This document shows, piece by piece, positions 27,104 to 35,506 of a stretch of DNA of 49,511 nucleotides. The stretch comes from an uncultured Verrucomicrobiota bacterium (GTDB lineage: Bacteria; Verrucomicrobiota; Verrucomicrobiia; Limisphaerales; UBA9464). The position numbers and the translations under genes are program-made. The notes under the pieces are model-generated. The model was not told where the DNA came from and searched no databases. It worked only from the letters and a program-made list of their open reading frames with translations. Location of the stretch: contig CAITXU010000242.1 of assembly GCA_903896505.1 (NCBI GenBank), forward strand, positions 1-49,511, given 5' to 3'. Each line of letters starts with the position of its first letter. Within the stretch, counting starts at the first letter, position 1.

Positions 27104-27185
27104 TCCAACTCTTCAGACGACAGAAAATTGTCCGCCGATGTCGCAGATAGAAGAAGAGTGGCATCGGGAACACCGTAGGCAATCC

Positions 27186-27220
27186 GAGCCGTCACGGCTC
27201 ACCGGTAGGTTCGCCCTACC
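27186..27220. repeat. Two adjacent short hairpins
   Basis: Arms GAGCCG/CGGCTC (27186-27191 and 27195-27200, 3-base loop) are followed by GGTAGG/CCTACC (27204-27209 and 27215-27220, 5-base loop). They lie between two convergent transcripts and could terminate either. No T-run follows, and the sequence also resembles the GGTAGGGCGA-type palindromic repeat seen at 33109, so a dispersed repeat is the better explanation. Confidence 0.5.
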
Positions 27221-27284
27221 ATGGCTTTCTGAAGTATCGATGCAACTCTCTGGATTTCGGAGTATTGGAAAGGGTCCAATTGGA

Positions 27285-29189
27285 TTACTTGGACGTCCTA
27301 CCCGGCGTGAACAACAGGCGAAGGCTGTTCATCACCACCAGGACCGTGCTGCCTTCGTGGGTGGCAACGCCCATCCAGAGGGGGAGGCGGGGCCATACCA
27401 GGGTGAGGCCGGCCATCACGGCCATAGCACCGAGTGAAACCCAGAGGTTCTGGCGGATGATGACCACGGCCTTTCTGCTCAGTCGGCGCGCGAGCAGAAA
27501 CTGCTCCAGCCGATCGTTCATCAACACCACGTCCGCTTGTTCCAGGGCTGCATCCGAGCCACGTGCCCCCATCGCCACCCCCACGTCGGCCGCCGCGAGC
27601 ACCGGGGCATCATTGACGCCATCTCCAATCATGGCCACCCGACGTCCCTGGGCCCTCAAATCCTGCACCGCTGCCAGTTTGCCTTCCGGCGATAGCTGGG
27701 CACGGACCGAGCCGACCCCGGATTCCTGTGCCATCCGGACGGCAGCCTCCTCACGGTCGCCGGTTAGCATCAAGGTTTGAAGTCCATCCGCGTGGAGCTG
27801 GTCGATCAGGCCCCGTGCTGTTGGGCGGAGTCGGTCCTGAAGCTCAAACCGGCCCAAGAGGCCGGGGCCCATCACCCAGGTTTCATTGGCCTGGGCGGGA
27901 GCGGCAGGAAGGTTCGCCAGTTGTTCTGCGGTCAGCCAGCCAGTTAACAACTTCCGGTTGCCCAAGCCAAAGCTTTCCGACCCCAGCCGCGCCTTGATGC
28001 CCTGCCCGGCAACGGTTTCTGAATCGGTCATCGGACTTGGTTCGATGCCTTCGCGTGACAGGGCGCGCACCAGGGAACGGGAAACCGGGTGATGGGATAG
28101 CCTGGCCAGTCCGAGGGCCACCGTCAGAAGTGTTTCCCGCGTGCCGATGTGGCTTTCAACGTGGGCCAGTTGCAGCTCGCCCTCGGTCAGGGTCCCAGTC
28201 TTGTCGAGCGCCACGGTATCCACGCCTGCCAGCAGTTCGACCGCGGTACCGCCCCGAAAGAGGACTCCCTGGCGTGCTCCGCAGGCAATGGCGGAAAGGA
28301 TGGCCGACGGGACCGAAAGGACGAGGGCGCATGGGGAAAGCACGACGAGCAGGGTCATCGCCCGATAAAAGGCGCTCGAAAGGCCTGGGGCCGAGTGAAA
28401 CAGCGGCCGGTTCTCCACCCAGCCGCAGTAGACAAAAAGTGCGACGCATCCGGTGATGACCGCGGCGGTATAACGGGTTCCGAAGCGGTCGGTGAACCGC
28501 TGGGTCGGCGCCCGCTGTTGCTGGGCTTCATGAATCAGGCGGATGATGCGCTGGAGTGCACTGTCTCCCGCGGCGCGAAGCACGGTGCCGTCGAGAACGC
28601 CCCACTCATTGACCGTTCCGGCCATGGCTGTGTCGCCCCGGCGTTTGGAGACCGGCTCGACCTCACCGGTCAGCATCGATTCGTTGCAGGCGCTTTCCCC
28701 TTCGAGGACCTCGAAATCAACCGGGACCTGTTCGCCTGCCCGAACCCGAACCTGCATGCCGCGCTTCAGATCGGCGACGGGCAGTTCCACCTCCCGCCCC
28801 TCGTCCAGCCGGGTGGCAAATTTCGGTGCTCCCTTGAAGAGAGCCCCGATCTCTCTCTGCGTCCGCCCGGAGGCATATTCCTCCATCGCCGCGGAGGCCG
28901 AAAACAGAATCAGCAGGAGGGCTCCCTCGCCCCAGGCCCCCACGGTACCGGCACCGAGAGCGACCAGGAGCATCAGAAACTCGGTATTGAAGTGCCCTTT
29001 CCGAAGGTCGGCAAACACCTCCTTGGCAAGGTCCAGAGCCCCGGCCAGATAGGCAACGGCGAAGAGCAACCGTGAGGCGGGCGATTCCGCGGGAAGCCAC
29101 CAGGCTGTGGCGGTCGCGACGGTGCAGACGGCAGAGCGCACGGCCATGCCGCGCCAGGGTTCGCCCTCAGCCGTGCCTGATTCAGGCAT
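27285..29189 (-). CDS. P1B-type heavy-metal-translocating ATPase, P1B-4-like
   Basis: 634 residues from ATG 29189, which overlaps the end of the upstream regulator gene by 8 bp; the frame is open 20 codons further. All catalytic motifs are present: DKTGTLTEG (phosphorylated Asp329), GDGVNDAPVLAAADVGVAMG and LSHHPVSRSL. The transmembrane motif is SPC (285-287) rather than CPC, the C-terminal helix carries HEGSTVLVVMNSLRLL, and there is no N-terminal CxxC metal-binding domain. These fit the P1B-4 group, which exports cobalt, iron or zinc. The actuator loop reads LTGEVEPV where LTGES is usual. It sits directly behind a PocR-AraC regulator gene. Confidence 0.92.
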   Translation of the reverse strand: MPESGTAEGEPWRGMAVRSAVCTVATATAWWLPAESPASRLLFAVAYLAGALDLAKEVFADLRKGHFNTEFLMLLVALGAGTVGAWGEGALLLILFSASAAMEEYASGRTQREIGALFKGAPKFATRLDEGREVELPVADLKRGMQVRVRAGEQVPVDFEVLEGESACNESMLTGEVEPVSKRRGDTAMAGTVNEWGVLDGTVLRAAGDSALQRIIRLIHEAQQQRAPTQRFTDRFGTRYTAAVITGCVALFVYCGWVENRPLFHSAPGLSSAFYRAMTLLVVLSPCALVLSVPSAILSAIACGARQGVLFRGGTAVELLAGVDTVALDKTGTLTEGELQLAHVESHIGTRETLLTVALGLARLSHHPVSRSLVRALSREGIEPSPMTDSETVAGQGIKARLGSESFGLGNRKLLTGWLTAEQLANLPAAPAQANETWVMGPGLLGRFELQDRLRPTARGLIDQLHADGLQTLMLTGDREEAAVRMAQESGVGSVRAQLSPEGKLAAVQDLRAQGRRVAMIGDGVNDAPVLAAADVGVAMGARGSDAALEQADVVLMNDRLEQFLLARRLSRKAVVIIRQNLWVSLGAMAVMAGLTLVWPRLPLWMGVATHEGSTVLVVMNSLRLLFTPGRTSK

Positions 29190-30063
29190 GCAGACTGAGT
29201 TGTTGGCGATAAACCGTGGGTGAAGATCCAGCGACCCGACGGAAGACACGGTTGAAATGCGTCAGCGATTGAAACCCGGAGTCAAAGGCCACTTCACTGA
29301 CCCGGGCATTGGGATTCAACAGTAGGTTCTTTGCCTTCTCGACCCGGACCCGGGCCACGTAGTCGGTAAAATTCAGGCCCGTCGCCTTCTTGAACAGTTT
29401 GCAGAAGTAAAACGAGCTGGTGTTGACCGCCTTGGCCACTTCGGCCAGTCCGATCTCCTCCTCCTGATGTTCCTGAATGTATTTCTTGGCCCGGGTGATC
29501 ACCGGAGGCTCGGCCTGCTGCTGTTGCACCGCCAGTTGATTGGCCACCGATGCCAGGTGCTCGGCAAAAATGGAGACCAGGCGAACCATGGCGGTGTATT
29601 GCTCCGGTTCAATCACTCGCGAGTGAAACCAGGCATCCTCCATCCGTCGCAAATCCGTCTTGTAACCCCAATCGATGAGGTACCGGGCCGTCCGGGCAAA
29701 CTGGGCTTTCGTGGGTTCTTGAAGGAGAACCTGACCGGTCTGAAGGTATCCCAGGGTTTCGTCGCCGACTTTCAAAGGAACAGCGGTGTCGGTCAGACCC
29801 GCAAAGCAGGTCGCCGTCTGCGATCCGCCTCCCTCGGTGAGCGATTGTTGGACTTCCAGACAGGCCGCACAGCTCCTGGACGATTGGGCCATCAAGGCGC
29901 AAAAGGGATTTTCCCGGGGCGCACCATGGTTGATCGGGTGAGTCTCACCCAGGGCCCGAAGCGAAAGCGGCAGACCCGTCGCCGCCCCAAACGCCGCTTG
30001 ATAATCCGCGTAAATCTTTGACCGACTCAGCCGCTGCACCAGATCATGATTTGCAACGTCCAT
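29182..30063 (-). CDS. PocR-domain AraC-family transcriptional regulator
   Basis: 293 residues. The N-terminal PocR-like sensory domain shows NPFCALMAQSSRSCAACLEVQ (clustered cysteines at about residues 54-68) and GYLQTGQVLL. The C-terminal AraC helix-turn-helix reads EIGLAEVAKAVNTSSFYFCK, then VSEVAFDSGFQSLTHFNRVFRRVAG. Its stop overlaps the start of the metal ATPase gene, so both are one transcript, and control of that ATPase is the natural inference. The cysteine cluster could bind a metal or small ligand; PocR domains in other bacteria sense small organic molecules, so the effector is open. Confidence 0.9.
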   Translation of the reverse strand: MDVANHDLVQRLSRSKIYADYQAAFGAATGLPLSLRALGETHPINHGAPRENPFCALMAQSSRSCAACLEVQQSLTEGGGSQTATCFAGLTDTAVPLKVGDETLGYLQTGQVLLQEPTKAQFARTARYLIDWGYKTDLRRMEDAWFHSRVIEPEQYTAMVRLVSIFAEHLASVANQLAVQQQQAEPPVITRAKKYIQEHQEEEIGLAEVAKAVNTSSFYFCKLFKKATGLNFTDYVARVRVEKAKNLLLNPNARVSEVAFDSGFQSLTHFNRVFRRVAGSSPTVYRQQLSLHA

Positions 30064-30174
30064 GTGCGGATAGGTTTAGCGCCCCCTAGGCCTTTCTGCA
30101 AGGTTGGCGGCGGATAACGCAATTCCTTCACACGAGGCTTGTCATGGCAGGCCGGGGGAGGGACAACGGACCCA

Positions 30175-31116
30175 ATGTCAGTTCCGGTATTAGCGGTCGA
30201 CCGGTTGGTGAAGCGGTTCGGTGGCCGAACGGCGGTGGATGGCCTGTCCTTCCAAATCCAGCGCGGCGAGGCCGTTGGCCTGCTGGGACCCAATGGAGCA
30301 GGAAAAACCACCACCCTGTCCCTGCTGGTCGGACTCCTGACCCCGGATGCAGGAACGGTGGCCATTCACGGCATGGCTCTCCAGGGCGATACCGACCCAG
30401 TGAAGCGCCATATCGGTTTGGCCACCCAGGAGCTGGCCTTGTACGAGGAGCTGACCGCGATGGATAATCTTGGGTTCTTTGGCTCGCTCTATGGCCTGCG
30501 AGGCGATGCCCTCGCTCAAGCCTGTCGGCGGGTACTCGAGTTTGCCGGTCTCGCCGATCGTGCTCAGGAACCGGTAAAGGGTTTCTCCGGAGGAATGAAG
30601 CGCCGCCTCAATCTGGCGGTGGCCCTGCTCCACGACCCGGACCTTTTGCTCCTGGATGAGCCCACCGTCGGGGTCGATCCACAGAGTCGCAATGCCTTGC
30701 TGGAGAGCATCGAAGACCTTCGGCGACAGGGAAAGACCATCGTCTACACGACTCACTACATGGAGGAGGTCGAGCGCTTGTGCGAACGGGTGATCGTGGT
30801 CGATCACGGGCGCATTCTGGCTGATGCCCGGGTCGCCGACCTCAAGGTTCAGGCGAGCGGAGGCATCCAACTGCGCGTGGGGCTCGCCGCCGGCCATCAG
30901 GTCGAGGCGAGAAAGTGGCTGACCGAAATAACCGGGGTTTCTGCCATCGAAACCGTTTCGGATGGACTCCAGTTGTTGCTGAGTCAGGTCGCCGTGGCCG
31001 GCAGGGTGCTGGAACTCCTCGAACGACGGGAAATCCCCGTCCTCTCGTTGGCCACCCGACAGCCAAGCCTGGAAGACGTTTTCCTCCAGTTGACCGGTCG
31101 AACCCTTCGCGATTGA
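30175..31116 (+). CDS. ABC transporter ATP-binding protein
   Basis: 313 residues from ATG 30175; a GGGGAGGG stretch lies 12-19 bases upstream. Motifs: Walker [12 protein letters not shown]-loop [18 protein letters not shown], signature [15 protein letters not shown], Walker [14 protein letters not shown] and the H-loop [15 protein letters not shown]. The C-terminal 80 residues follow the DrrA/CcmA-type pattern of exporter ATPases and end with [13 protein letters not shown]. No permease gene lies beside it: upstream is the divergent regulator and 10 bp downstream is metG in the opposite direction. The partner must be encoded elsewhere. Confidence 0.93.
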   Translation: MSVPVLAVDRLVKRFGGRTAVDGLSFQIQRGEAVGLLGPNGAGKTTTLSLLVGLLTPDAGTVAIHGMALQGDTDPVKRHIGLATQELALYEELTAMDNLGFFGSLYGLRGDALAQACRRVLEFAGLADRAQEPVKGFSGGMKRRLNLAVALLHDPDLLLLDEPTVGVDPQSRNALLESIEDLRRQGKTIVYTTHYMEEVERLCERVIVVDHGRILADARVADLKVQASGGIQLRVGLAAGHQVEARKWLTEITGVSAIETVSDGLQLLLSQVAVAGRVLELLERREIPVLSLATRQPSLEDVFLQLTGRTLRD

Positions 31117-31126
31117 CCGCCAGTCC

Positions 31127-32698
31127 CTATTTCCCGCCCGGGGCCAAATCCTTGCGGGGAAACAGAGGCTCGGGTTGGCCCACCTGATGGCCAATCTCGA
31201 GACGACCCCATCGGGTGAGGTCCCATCGGTCCGGGGCATCGCATTGCTTGAGTTGGGCAAAAATCCGGTCGGACGTGTGCGGGATGACCGGCCAGAGCAG
31301 CACCGCCAAGATGCGGCAAACCTCCACCAGATTGTAGAGAACTTCATCCAATCGGGACGCTTGAGTGGGGTCCTTGGCCAATCGAAAGGGGGCCGTCTTT
31401 TCGACGTATTCATTGGCCCGATTGACCAGCTTCCAGATGCTGACCAAGGCTCCCTGGGCATCAAAGCTGCGGTACAATTGCGCCGTCTGTTCGACCACCG
31501 CCGTGGTTTCCGCCGCCAGTTCCAAGTGCGGCGACGGAACCAGCCCCTGCCGGTACCGATTCAGCATGCTGATCGCGCGATTCACCAGGTTGCCCAGGCC
31601 ATTGGCCAATTCCGCCCGGTAACGGTCCCCGAAGCCAGTATCCGTCCAGTTGCCGTCCGGCCCGATCCCGAGCTCGCGCACCACATAATATCGGAAGGCG
31701 TCGAGACCCCACTCGCCGATCACGGCCACGGGATCTACCACATTGCCGGTGGTCTTGCTGAGTTTTTGGCCGTCCTTCTGCCACCAGCCGTGGACCAGCA
31801 ATTGGCGGGGCAGGGGTGCACCGAGGGCGCGCAGCATGATGGGCCAGTAAACTGCGTGAAACTTGAGGATGTCCTTGCCGATGAGGTGGATGTCCGCCGG
31901 CCAGGCCGAGAACGAACCGGCCTTTCCTGCGTAATAATCCCCAAGCGGTGCCAGTGCCGCCAAATCACCATGGGCGGCTGGGACCGAGAAATAGTTTACC
32001 AACGCGTCAAACCAGACATAGGTGACAAACTCCGGGTCAAAGGGCAGGGGAATACCCCAGCTCAGGCGGGCTTTGGGACGCGAAATACACAAGTCCTCGA
32101 GCTTTTCCGAACGCAGGAAGCCCAGCACCTCGTTACGCCGGGACTCGGGCGTGACGTATTCCGGATGGGTCTCCAGATACTCGATCAGCCAGGCCTGATG
32201 GATGCCGAGCCGGAAATACCAATTATCCTCGGACAACTCATTGACCTGACCCCATTTGGCGTCCCAAGTGCCGTCCGGATTCCGGTCCTTTTCGGTGAGA
32301 AAGGTTTCCTCGCGAACGGAGTACCAGCCTTTGTAGGTCGTTTTGTAGAATTGACCTGCGGCATGGAGCTTGGACAGGACGACCTGGACCACCCGTTGAT
32401 GGCGCTCCTCGGTGGTGCGGACAAAATCATCGATACTCAGCCCAAGGAGTTGAGCGAGCGCCTTCCACTGGACCGCCAGATTATCGCAATAAGCCTGGGG
32501 CGACAGCCCGGCGGCTTCGGCGGCCTGCTGGACCTTCTGACCATGTTCATCGAGGCCGGTCAGAAAGAACACGTCATCACCCAGACTCCGGCGGGATCGG
32601 GCGATGACATCGGCGACGACTTTTTCATAGGCATGCCCGAGATGGGGGGCTCCATTGACGTAATCGATGGCCGTGGTGATATAAAACCGTTTGCTCAC
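31127..32698 (-). CDS. metG: Methionine-tRNA ligase
   Basis: Charges tRNA-Met with methionine in the cytoplasm. 523 residues from GTG 32698. Class I signatures: AIDYVNGAPHLGHAYEK near the N-terminus (HIGH motif as HLGH) and QKLSKTTGNV (KMSKS motif as KLSKT). The insert lacks the zinc cysteines, and the C-terminal EMAP/Trbp111-like domain is absent, as in the short form. The frame stays open to 32809, but that extension translates a dispersed palindromic repeat, so it is not part of the gene. GTG 32698 is chosen because KRFYITTAIDY follows immediately. Confidence 0.95.
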   Translation of the reverse strand: MSKRFYITTAIDYVNGAPHLGHAYEKVVADVIARSRRSLGDDVFFLTGLDEHGQKVQQAAEAAGLSPQAYCDNLAVQWKALAQLLGLSIDDFVRTTEERHQRVVQVVLSKLHAAGQFYKTTYKGWYSVREETFLTEKDRNPDGTWDAKWGQVNELSEDNWYFRLGIHQAWLIEYLETHPEYVTPESRRNEVLGFLRSEKLEDLCISRPKARLSWGIPLPFDPEFVTYVWFDALVNYFSVPAAHGDLAALAPLGDYYAGKAGSFSAWPADIHLIGKDILKFHAVYWPIMLRALGAPLPRQLLVHGWWQKDGQKLSKTTGNVVDPVAVIGEWGLDAFRYYVVRELGIGPDGNWTDTGFGDRYRAELANGLGNLVNRAISMLNRYRQGLVPSPHLELAAETTAVVEQTAQLYRSFDAQGALVSIWKLVNRANEYVEKTAPFRLAKDPTQASRLDEVLYNLVEVCRILAVLLWPVIPHTSDRIFAQLKQCDAPDRWDLTRWGRLEIGHQVGQPEPLFPRKDLAPGGK

Positions 32699-32772
32699 TG
32701 GAGTCAGGATGACAGGAAGAGACCCCGTGGGCGAGAGTGGAAGTATCTTCCATCCGCCTACCTGCCATTCCA

Positions 32773-32953
32773 AGTGGCAGCGGCGTCCCGCCGCTCTCAG
32801 ACCACCCATACCCCACTACCGTGAAGGCCCAAGAATGCCAAGGGCCAACGGCCCGCATCCATTCCAGCCTGGGCCGACGGCCCAGGTCGGGCCCACATGG
32901 ACGAAAGAGCGCTGAAAGCCCGTCTGAAGTGGCAGCGGCGTCCCGCCGCTCCC
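32773..32953. repeat. Composite palindromic repeat element, copy 1
   Basis: A 26-base repeat (32773-32798) contains the hairpin GCGGCG-TCC-CGCCGC. It is followed at 32840-32895 by a second repeat with arms GGGCC/GGCCC and a CCAGCCTGG block, then by a GAAAGCCCG motif near 32913-32921. A further copy of the first repeat lies at 32928-32953. The same order recurs at 33734-33890. The first repeat also occurs twice inside hsdM. No gene is credible here; the open frames are translated repeats. Confidence 0.8.
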
Positions 32954-33028
32954 GTGCCATCAAAAATACCGGCCACCTCCCGCCGCTTGCCTTGCATCCG
33001 CCTCCCCAAAGCACCGCGCCCGTAGCGC

Positions 33029-33229
33029 AGACATTCCTGTCTTCCAAACACCGCCATCTTCCGCACCGGTCGATTCGTCTGCAACCTTATGAATCACAGT
33101 CACATCGGTAGGGCGAGGCTCCCGTCGAGCCGCGGCGGTCCGTACCGCATCCGCCTCGCAAGTTATACCCTGCCTTACCCCGGAGCGCCACGGGAGCGAT
33201 GCTGCCGTTTCGCCGACATTCTTGTCGGC
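33029..33229. repeat. Palindromic repeats of two further families
   Basis: Two GACATTC-containing hairpins share the GACATTCYTGTC core: AGACA/TGTCT (33029-33042) and GCCGACA/TGTCGGC (33212-33229). Between them, 33109-33135 carries GGTAGGGCGA followed by GGCTC/GAGCC arms, a relative of the hairpin at 27204. Such elements are commonly dispersed in intergenic DNA of Verrucomicrobia and Planctomycetes, from memory. No coding potential is convincing around them. Confidence 0.65.
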
Positions 33230-33484
33230 TGCGCTACACCCCGTTCCGACGCGTTTCGGCCCAGCCCACGGCCCGGTAGAACTGGCGGCCAGCGGCACAG
33301 CGGCACCCGCCATTGTCGCTCAAGGTGACGCTTGACATAACCGGAACTGAATTGCGTGCCGGGCGAGGTATGGACCGCTCTCAAGCCAGGCATAAGCCCA
33401 GTAGCCGAGGTGCCTTTTCGACGGGAGAGGTGATGATCCCCGCAATGATCAGGGACTTGCAGGAGCGCGTCCCTCCCGACGCAA

Positions 33485-33536
33485 GTCCCTCCTAAGGAGG
33501 GACATCCAGCGGAGGGACGTCCCGCTACTGCGGGAC
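33485..33536. repeat. Two adjacent hairpins
   Basis: Perfect arms GTCCCTCC/GGAGGGAC (33485-33492 and 33496-33503, loop TAA) are followed by GTCCCGC/GCGGGAC (33519-33525 and 33530-33536, loop TACT). The surrounding text is rich in GTCCC and GGGAC. They add to the repeat-rich stretch between metG and the tRNA gene. Confidence 0.65.
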
Positions 33537-33733
33537 AAGTCCCATATCGATTTTTGCCACCGAAGCCTGCTCCAGAGTTCCCGATGTCACCACCGGAGAT
33601 CGAATGTATGGAGCCCTGCTTTTTGCAGCTTCACGGACAAAACTTGGTAAAAGTACGCGCGCGAAGACGCGAAGGCACCAAGAAGACTGGCAAGGTGAAG
33701 AGAACGGCCACCGCCGCTTTCCATCCCATCCGA

Positions 33734-33890
33734 AGTGGCAGCGGCGTCCCGCCGCTCTCCCTCCACTCCCACCATCCACCAATCAGAAGTCCCGGAAATG
33801 AGAAGGGCCAACGGCCCGAAACCATCCCAGCCTGGCCCATCGGGCCAGGTCGAGCATCGTCCAATGGTTTAGGCCTGAAAGCCCGATCCA
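33734..33890. repeat. Composite palindromic repeat element, copy 2
   Basis: Same order as at 32773: the GCGGCG-TCC-CGCCGC repeat (33734-33759), then the GGGCC/GGCCC repeat with CCAGCC (33804-33853), then GAAAGCCCG near 33875. The gap between the first two parts is 41-44 bases in both copies, so the whole unit, not each part alone, seems to have been copied. The remaining DNA to 34104 shows no gene. Confidence 0.75.
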
Positions 33891-34104
33891 TGGTACAACG
33901 CCCGCTAGGGATCACAGCGAGTCGTACAAAGCCAACGGGCCATCCGCCCGACCGCGGATCCAGTAAATCCCTGATCTTATGGTGGGCACGAAATCGGCAC
34001 CCGAACCTTCGACATCCGAGAAAAGGCCAACTGCGGTTCATCCTTCAGCATCCTTTCCAACCGCTTGACCTGAGGTGGTGGCTCGTGTTTTCCTTGGGCA
34101 GCGC

Positions 34105-34197
34105 GGAGAGATGGCCGAGTGGCTGAAGGCGCTGGTTTGCTAAACCGGTATACGGCCAAAAGCCGTATCGGGGGTTCGAATCCCCCTCTCTCCGCCA
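34105..34197 (+). tRNA. tRNA-Ser(GCT)
   Basis: A class II tRNA with acceptor arms GGAGAGA and TCTCTCC, anticodon loop TTGCTAA (anticodon GCT at 34139-34141), a long variable arm (ATACGGC...GCCGTAT) as serine tRNAs have, a T-loop GGTTCGAATCC, discriminator G and an encoded CCA end. It reads AGC and AGU codons. It lies at the left border of the defense island, 89 bp before the vapC stop. Confidence 0.97.
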
Positions 34198-34285
34198 CTT
34201 TCTGTGTCAGTTTAGTTCGGTTGTGCCCACAAAAGCACTCCTGCTACCGAACTCGCTGCATTGAGACTCAATAGTCGAATGCCAA

Positions 34286-34663
34286 TTAGGTTGGAACCAC
34301 AAAGGCTGCGGGGTGGGAAACCCTCTCATCCAAGGTAACAAACTTCATCCCATGGGCCTCGGCTAAGTGAGCCAAATAAAAGTCCGTCGTCTGCCCCCCC
34401 GCCGGTGCTGTCAAACCTGCCAGAACCCGCTCGTCGCAGGCCAAAAATTGGGGGTTTCGATTGGTCAGCCATGTCGATAGAGCAAGTCGCGCGTCTTTCA
34501 TGGACGCATTGAAGGCTTGCGTTGAAATCCGCAGAAAACCCAACTCAGTTATCGGACATACTGCAACCTTCTTCCCGGCTTCCCAAGCTCTTACCCGTGA
34601 ATGGTGAACGTGATTCTCCCACAGCAGCGCGATCAAGGTAGAAACGTCCACGAGATAGGTCAT
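34286..34663 (-). CDS. vapC: VapC-family PIN-domain toxin
   Basis: 125 residues, PIN-domain ribonuclease toxin. The acidic residues fit the family: TYLVDVSTLIALLW (Asp6), PITELGFLRIS (Glu), a DFYLAHLAEAHGMKFVTLDE block carrying the C-terminal acids, and a short tail. The start overlaps the antitoxin stop as ATGA, giving antitoxin-then-toxin order with translational coupling. The last 90 bp, including the stop and its flank, recur with four mismatches at 44731-44820, where only the C-terminal end of a second copy remains. Confidence 0.92.
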   Translation of the reverse strand: MTYLVDVSTLIALLWENHVHHSRVRAWEAGKKVAVCPITELGFLRISTQAFNASMKDARLALSTWLTNRNPQFLACDERVLAGLTAPAGGQTTDFYLAHLAEAHGMKFVTLDERVSHPAAFVVPT

Positions 34664-34890
34664 GGATAGTCGTCCATTGCCTTGCGGGTTTCCTCCCAGC
34701 TGATGGTTTCTGGTGTCGAAAGAAGCAAAAGTTCGCCGCGCTGAACGAGTTTTGCGCTGGGTCGGACCGGTTTTTCCATTTTGGTCAGCACAAGCCGTCC
34801 GCCGTCCTCGTGTTCAACATCGAAGACGTCGCCGGGAAGAACCGGCTTGGGTAACGTCACGCGACGCCGTCGGTCCGCAATGACTTTCAT
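34660..34890 (-). CDS. vapB: VapB-type antitoxin (AbrB-like N-terminus)
   Basis: 76 residues. The N-terminus KVIADRRRRVTLPK fits the swapped-hairpin AbrB DNA-binding fold, and the C-terminal LSTPETISWEETRKAMDDYP is the flexible toxin-binding tail. It should neutralise the PIN toxin encoded downstream and repress the operon. A perfect inverted repeat lies three bases upstream of the start codon. A decayed copy of the first codons is found at 45621-45648. Confidence 0.88.
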   Translation of the reverse strand: MKVIADRRRRVTLPKPVLPGDVFDVEHEDGGRLVLTKMEKPVRPSAKLVQRGELLLLSTPETISWEETRKAMDDYP

Positions 34891-34893
34891 ACT

Positions 34894-34908
34894 GTGGGTT
34901 TAACCCAC
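34894..34908. promoter_or_regulatory. Inverted repeat, probable vapBC operator
   Basis: Arms GTGGGTT and AACCCAC are separated by one base, immediately upstream of the vapB start codon. AbrB-type antitoxins bind such palindromes in their own promoters, so autorepression is likely. The corresponding position in the decayed copy near 45660 has lost the palindrome. Confidence 0.6.
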
Positions 34909-35059
34909 CGCAGACCAGAGCTCAAGAGGGATTGTTGCACCATTTCCGAGGAGCTTATCCCGGGTTCCCATCCGCCCGACTCTATTCGAGGAAAGCCCCA
35001 GGCCACAGTGAAGCGGCATGCGTCTTGCCACTCCGGAAGAAACGAATAGTTTCTCTTGA

Positions 35060-35311
35060 ATGCAAACGACCTTGGACCTCCCCGACGATCTGTTGGCAGC
35101 GGCCCGTAAGGTCGCGGATCACCGTCAGACAACCCTCGCCGCGATGATCGAGCTTTCGCTCCGTCAACAGATCACTCGCGAGGAGCAATTCCCCATGGGA
35201 GACGAGGTCGCCTATGAAAAAGGACCGTACGGGATGCTGAGCCTCAAAAAGCGTGGGGCAATCGTCACTGACGAAGTTATCCAAAGTCTGATCGAAGAAG
35301 AGGGAGTCTGA
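35060..35311 (+). CDS. Orphan antitoxin-like protein
   Basis: 83 residues, starting TTLDLPDDLLAAARKVADHRQTTLAAMIE, a ribbon-helix-helix-like N-terminus typical of VapB-class antitoxins, with acidic tail VIQSLIEEEGV. A PIN-type toxin normally follows. Here only a short relic does (35320-35403), so the antitoxin appears to have lost its partner. It might act on the neighbouring VapC or be functionless. Confidence 0.78.
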   Translation: MQTTLDLPDDLLAAARKVADHRQTTLAAMIELSLRQQITREEQFPMGDEVAYEKGPYGMLSLKKRGAIVTDEVIQSLIEEEGV

Positions 35312-35319
35312 TCGGTCAG

Positions 35320-35403
35320 GTTCCGTTGGACGTCAATCTATTGGTCCCGCTGATCAATCAAGGCCAGGATGGCGGGACGATGAGGAACAGACCGGTAAGA
35401 TAA
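35320..35403 (+). pseudogene. Relic of a VapC toxin N-terminus
   Basis: In the +1 frame after the orphan antitoxin stop, codons read VPLDVNLLVPLINQ, which matches the hydrophobic beta-strand with the first catalytic Asp of PIN toxins (compare LVDVSTLIALLW in the intact VapC). There is no suitable start codon, and a stop ends the frame after 27 codons. The similarity is short, so confidence is moderate. Confidence 0.45.
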
Positions 35404-35506
35404 GAATCTCCGGGCTTCCGTTTGCCATTTTCTCAAAACAACATCTGGAAATGAGTTCCAAGCGCCGCTTTCCGGCTTCTGGAGTTCAGTTTTTCAAGGT
35501 TCCGAC

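Noticed and set aside
32699..32809. N-terminal extension of metG to 32809
   Set aside because: It translates the dispersed palindromic repeat (AAGRRCH-type peptide). The conserved methionyl-tRNA synthetase start follows GTG 32698 directly.
31175..32824. Long open frame (549 codons) opposite metG
   Set aside because: It is the complement of a confident metG and shows no family feature. GC-rich third positions keep antisense frames open.
32737..34041. Several 70-190 codon frames between metG and the tRNA gene
   Set aside because: They translate palindromic repeats and have no homolog-like features.
34105..34197. tRNA-Ser 3' end as an integrase attachment site for the island
   Set aside because: No copy of the tRNA 3' end was found near the right border and no integrase gene is present. 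The vapBC duplication explains the borders better.
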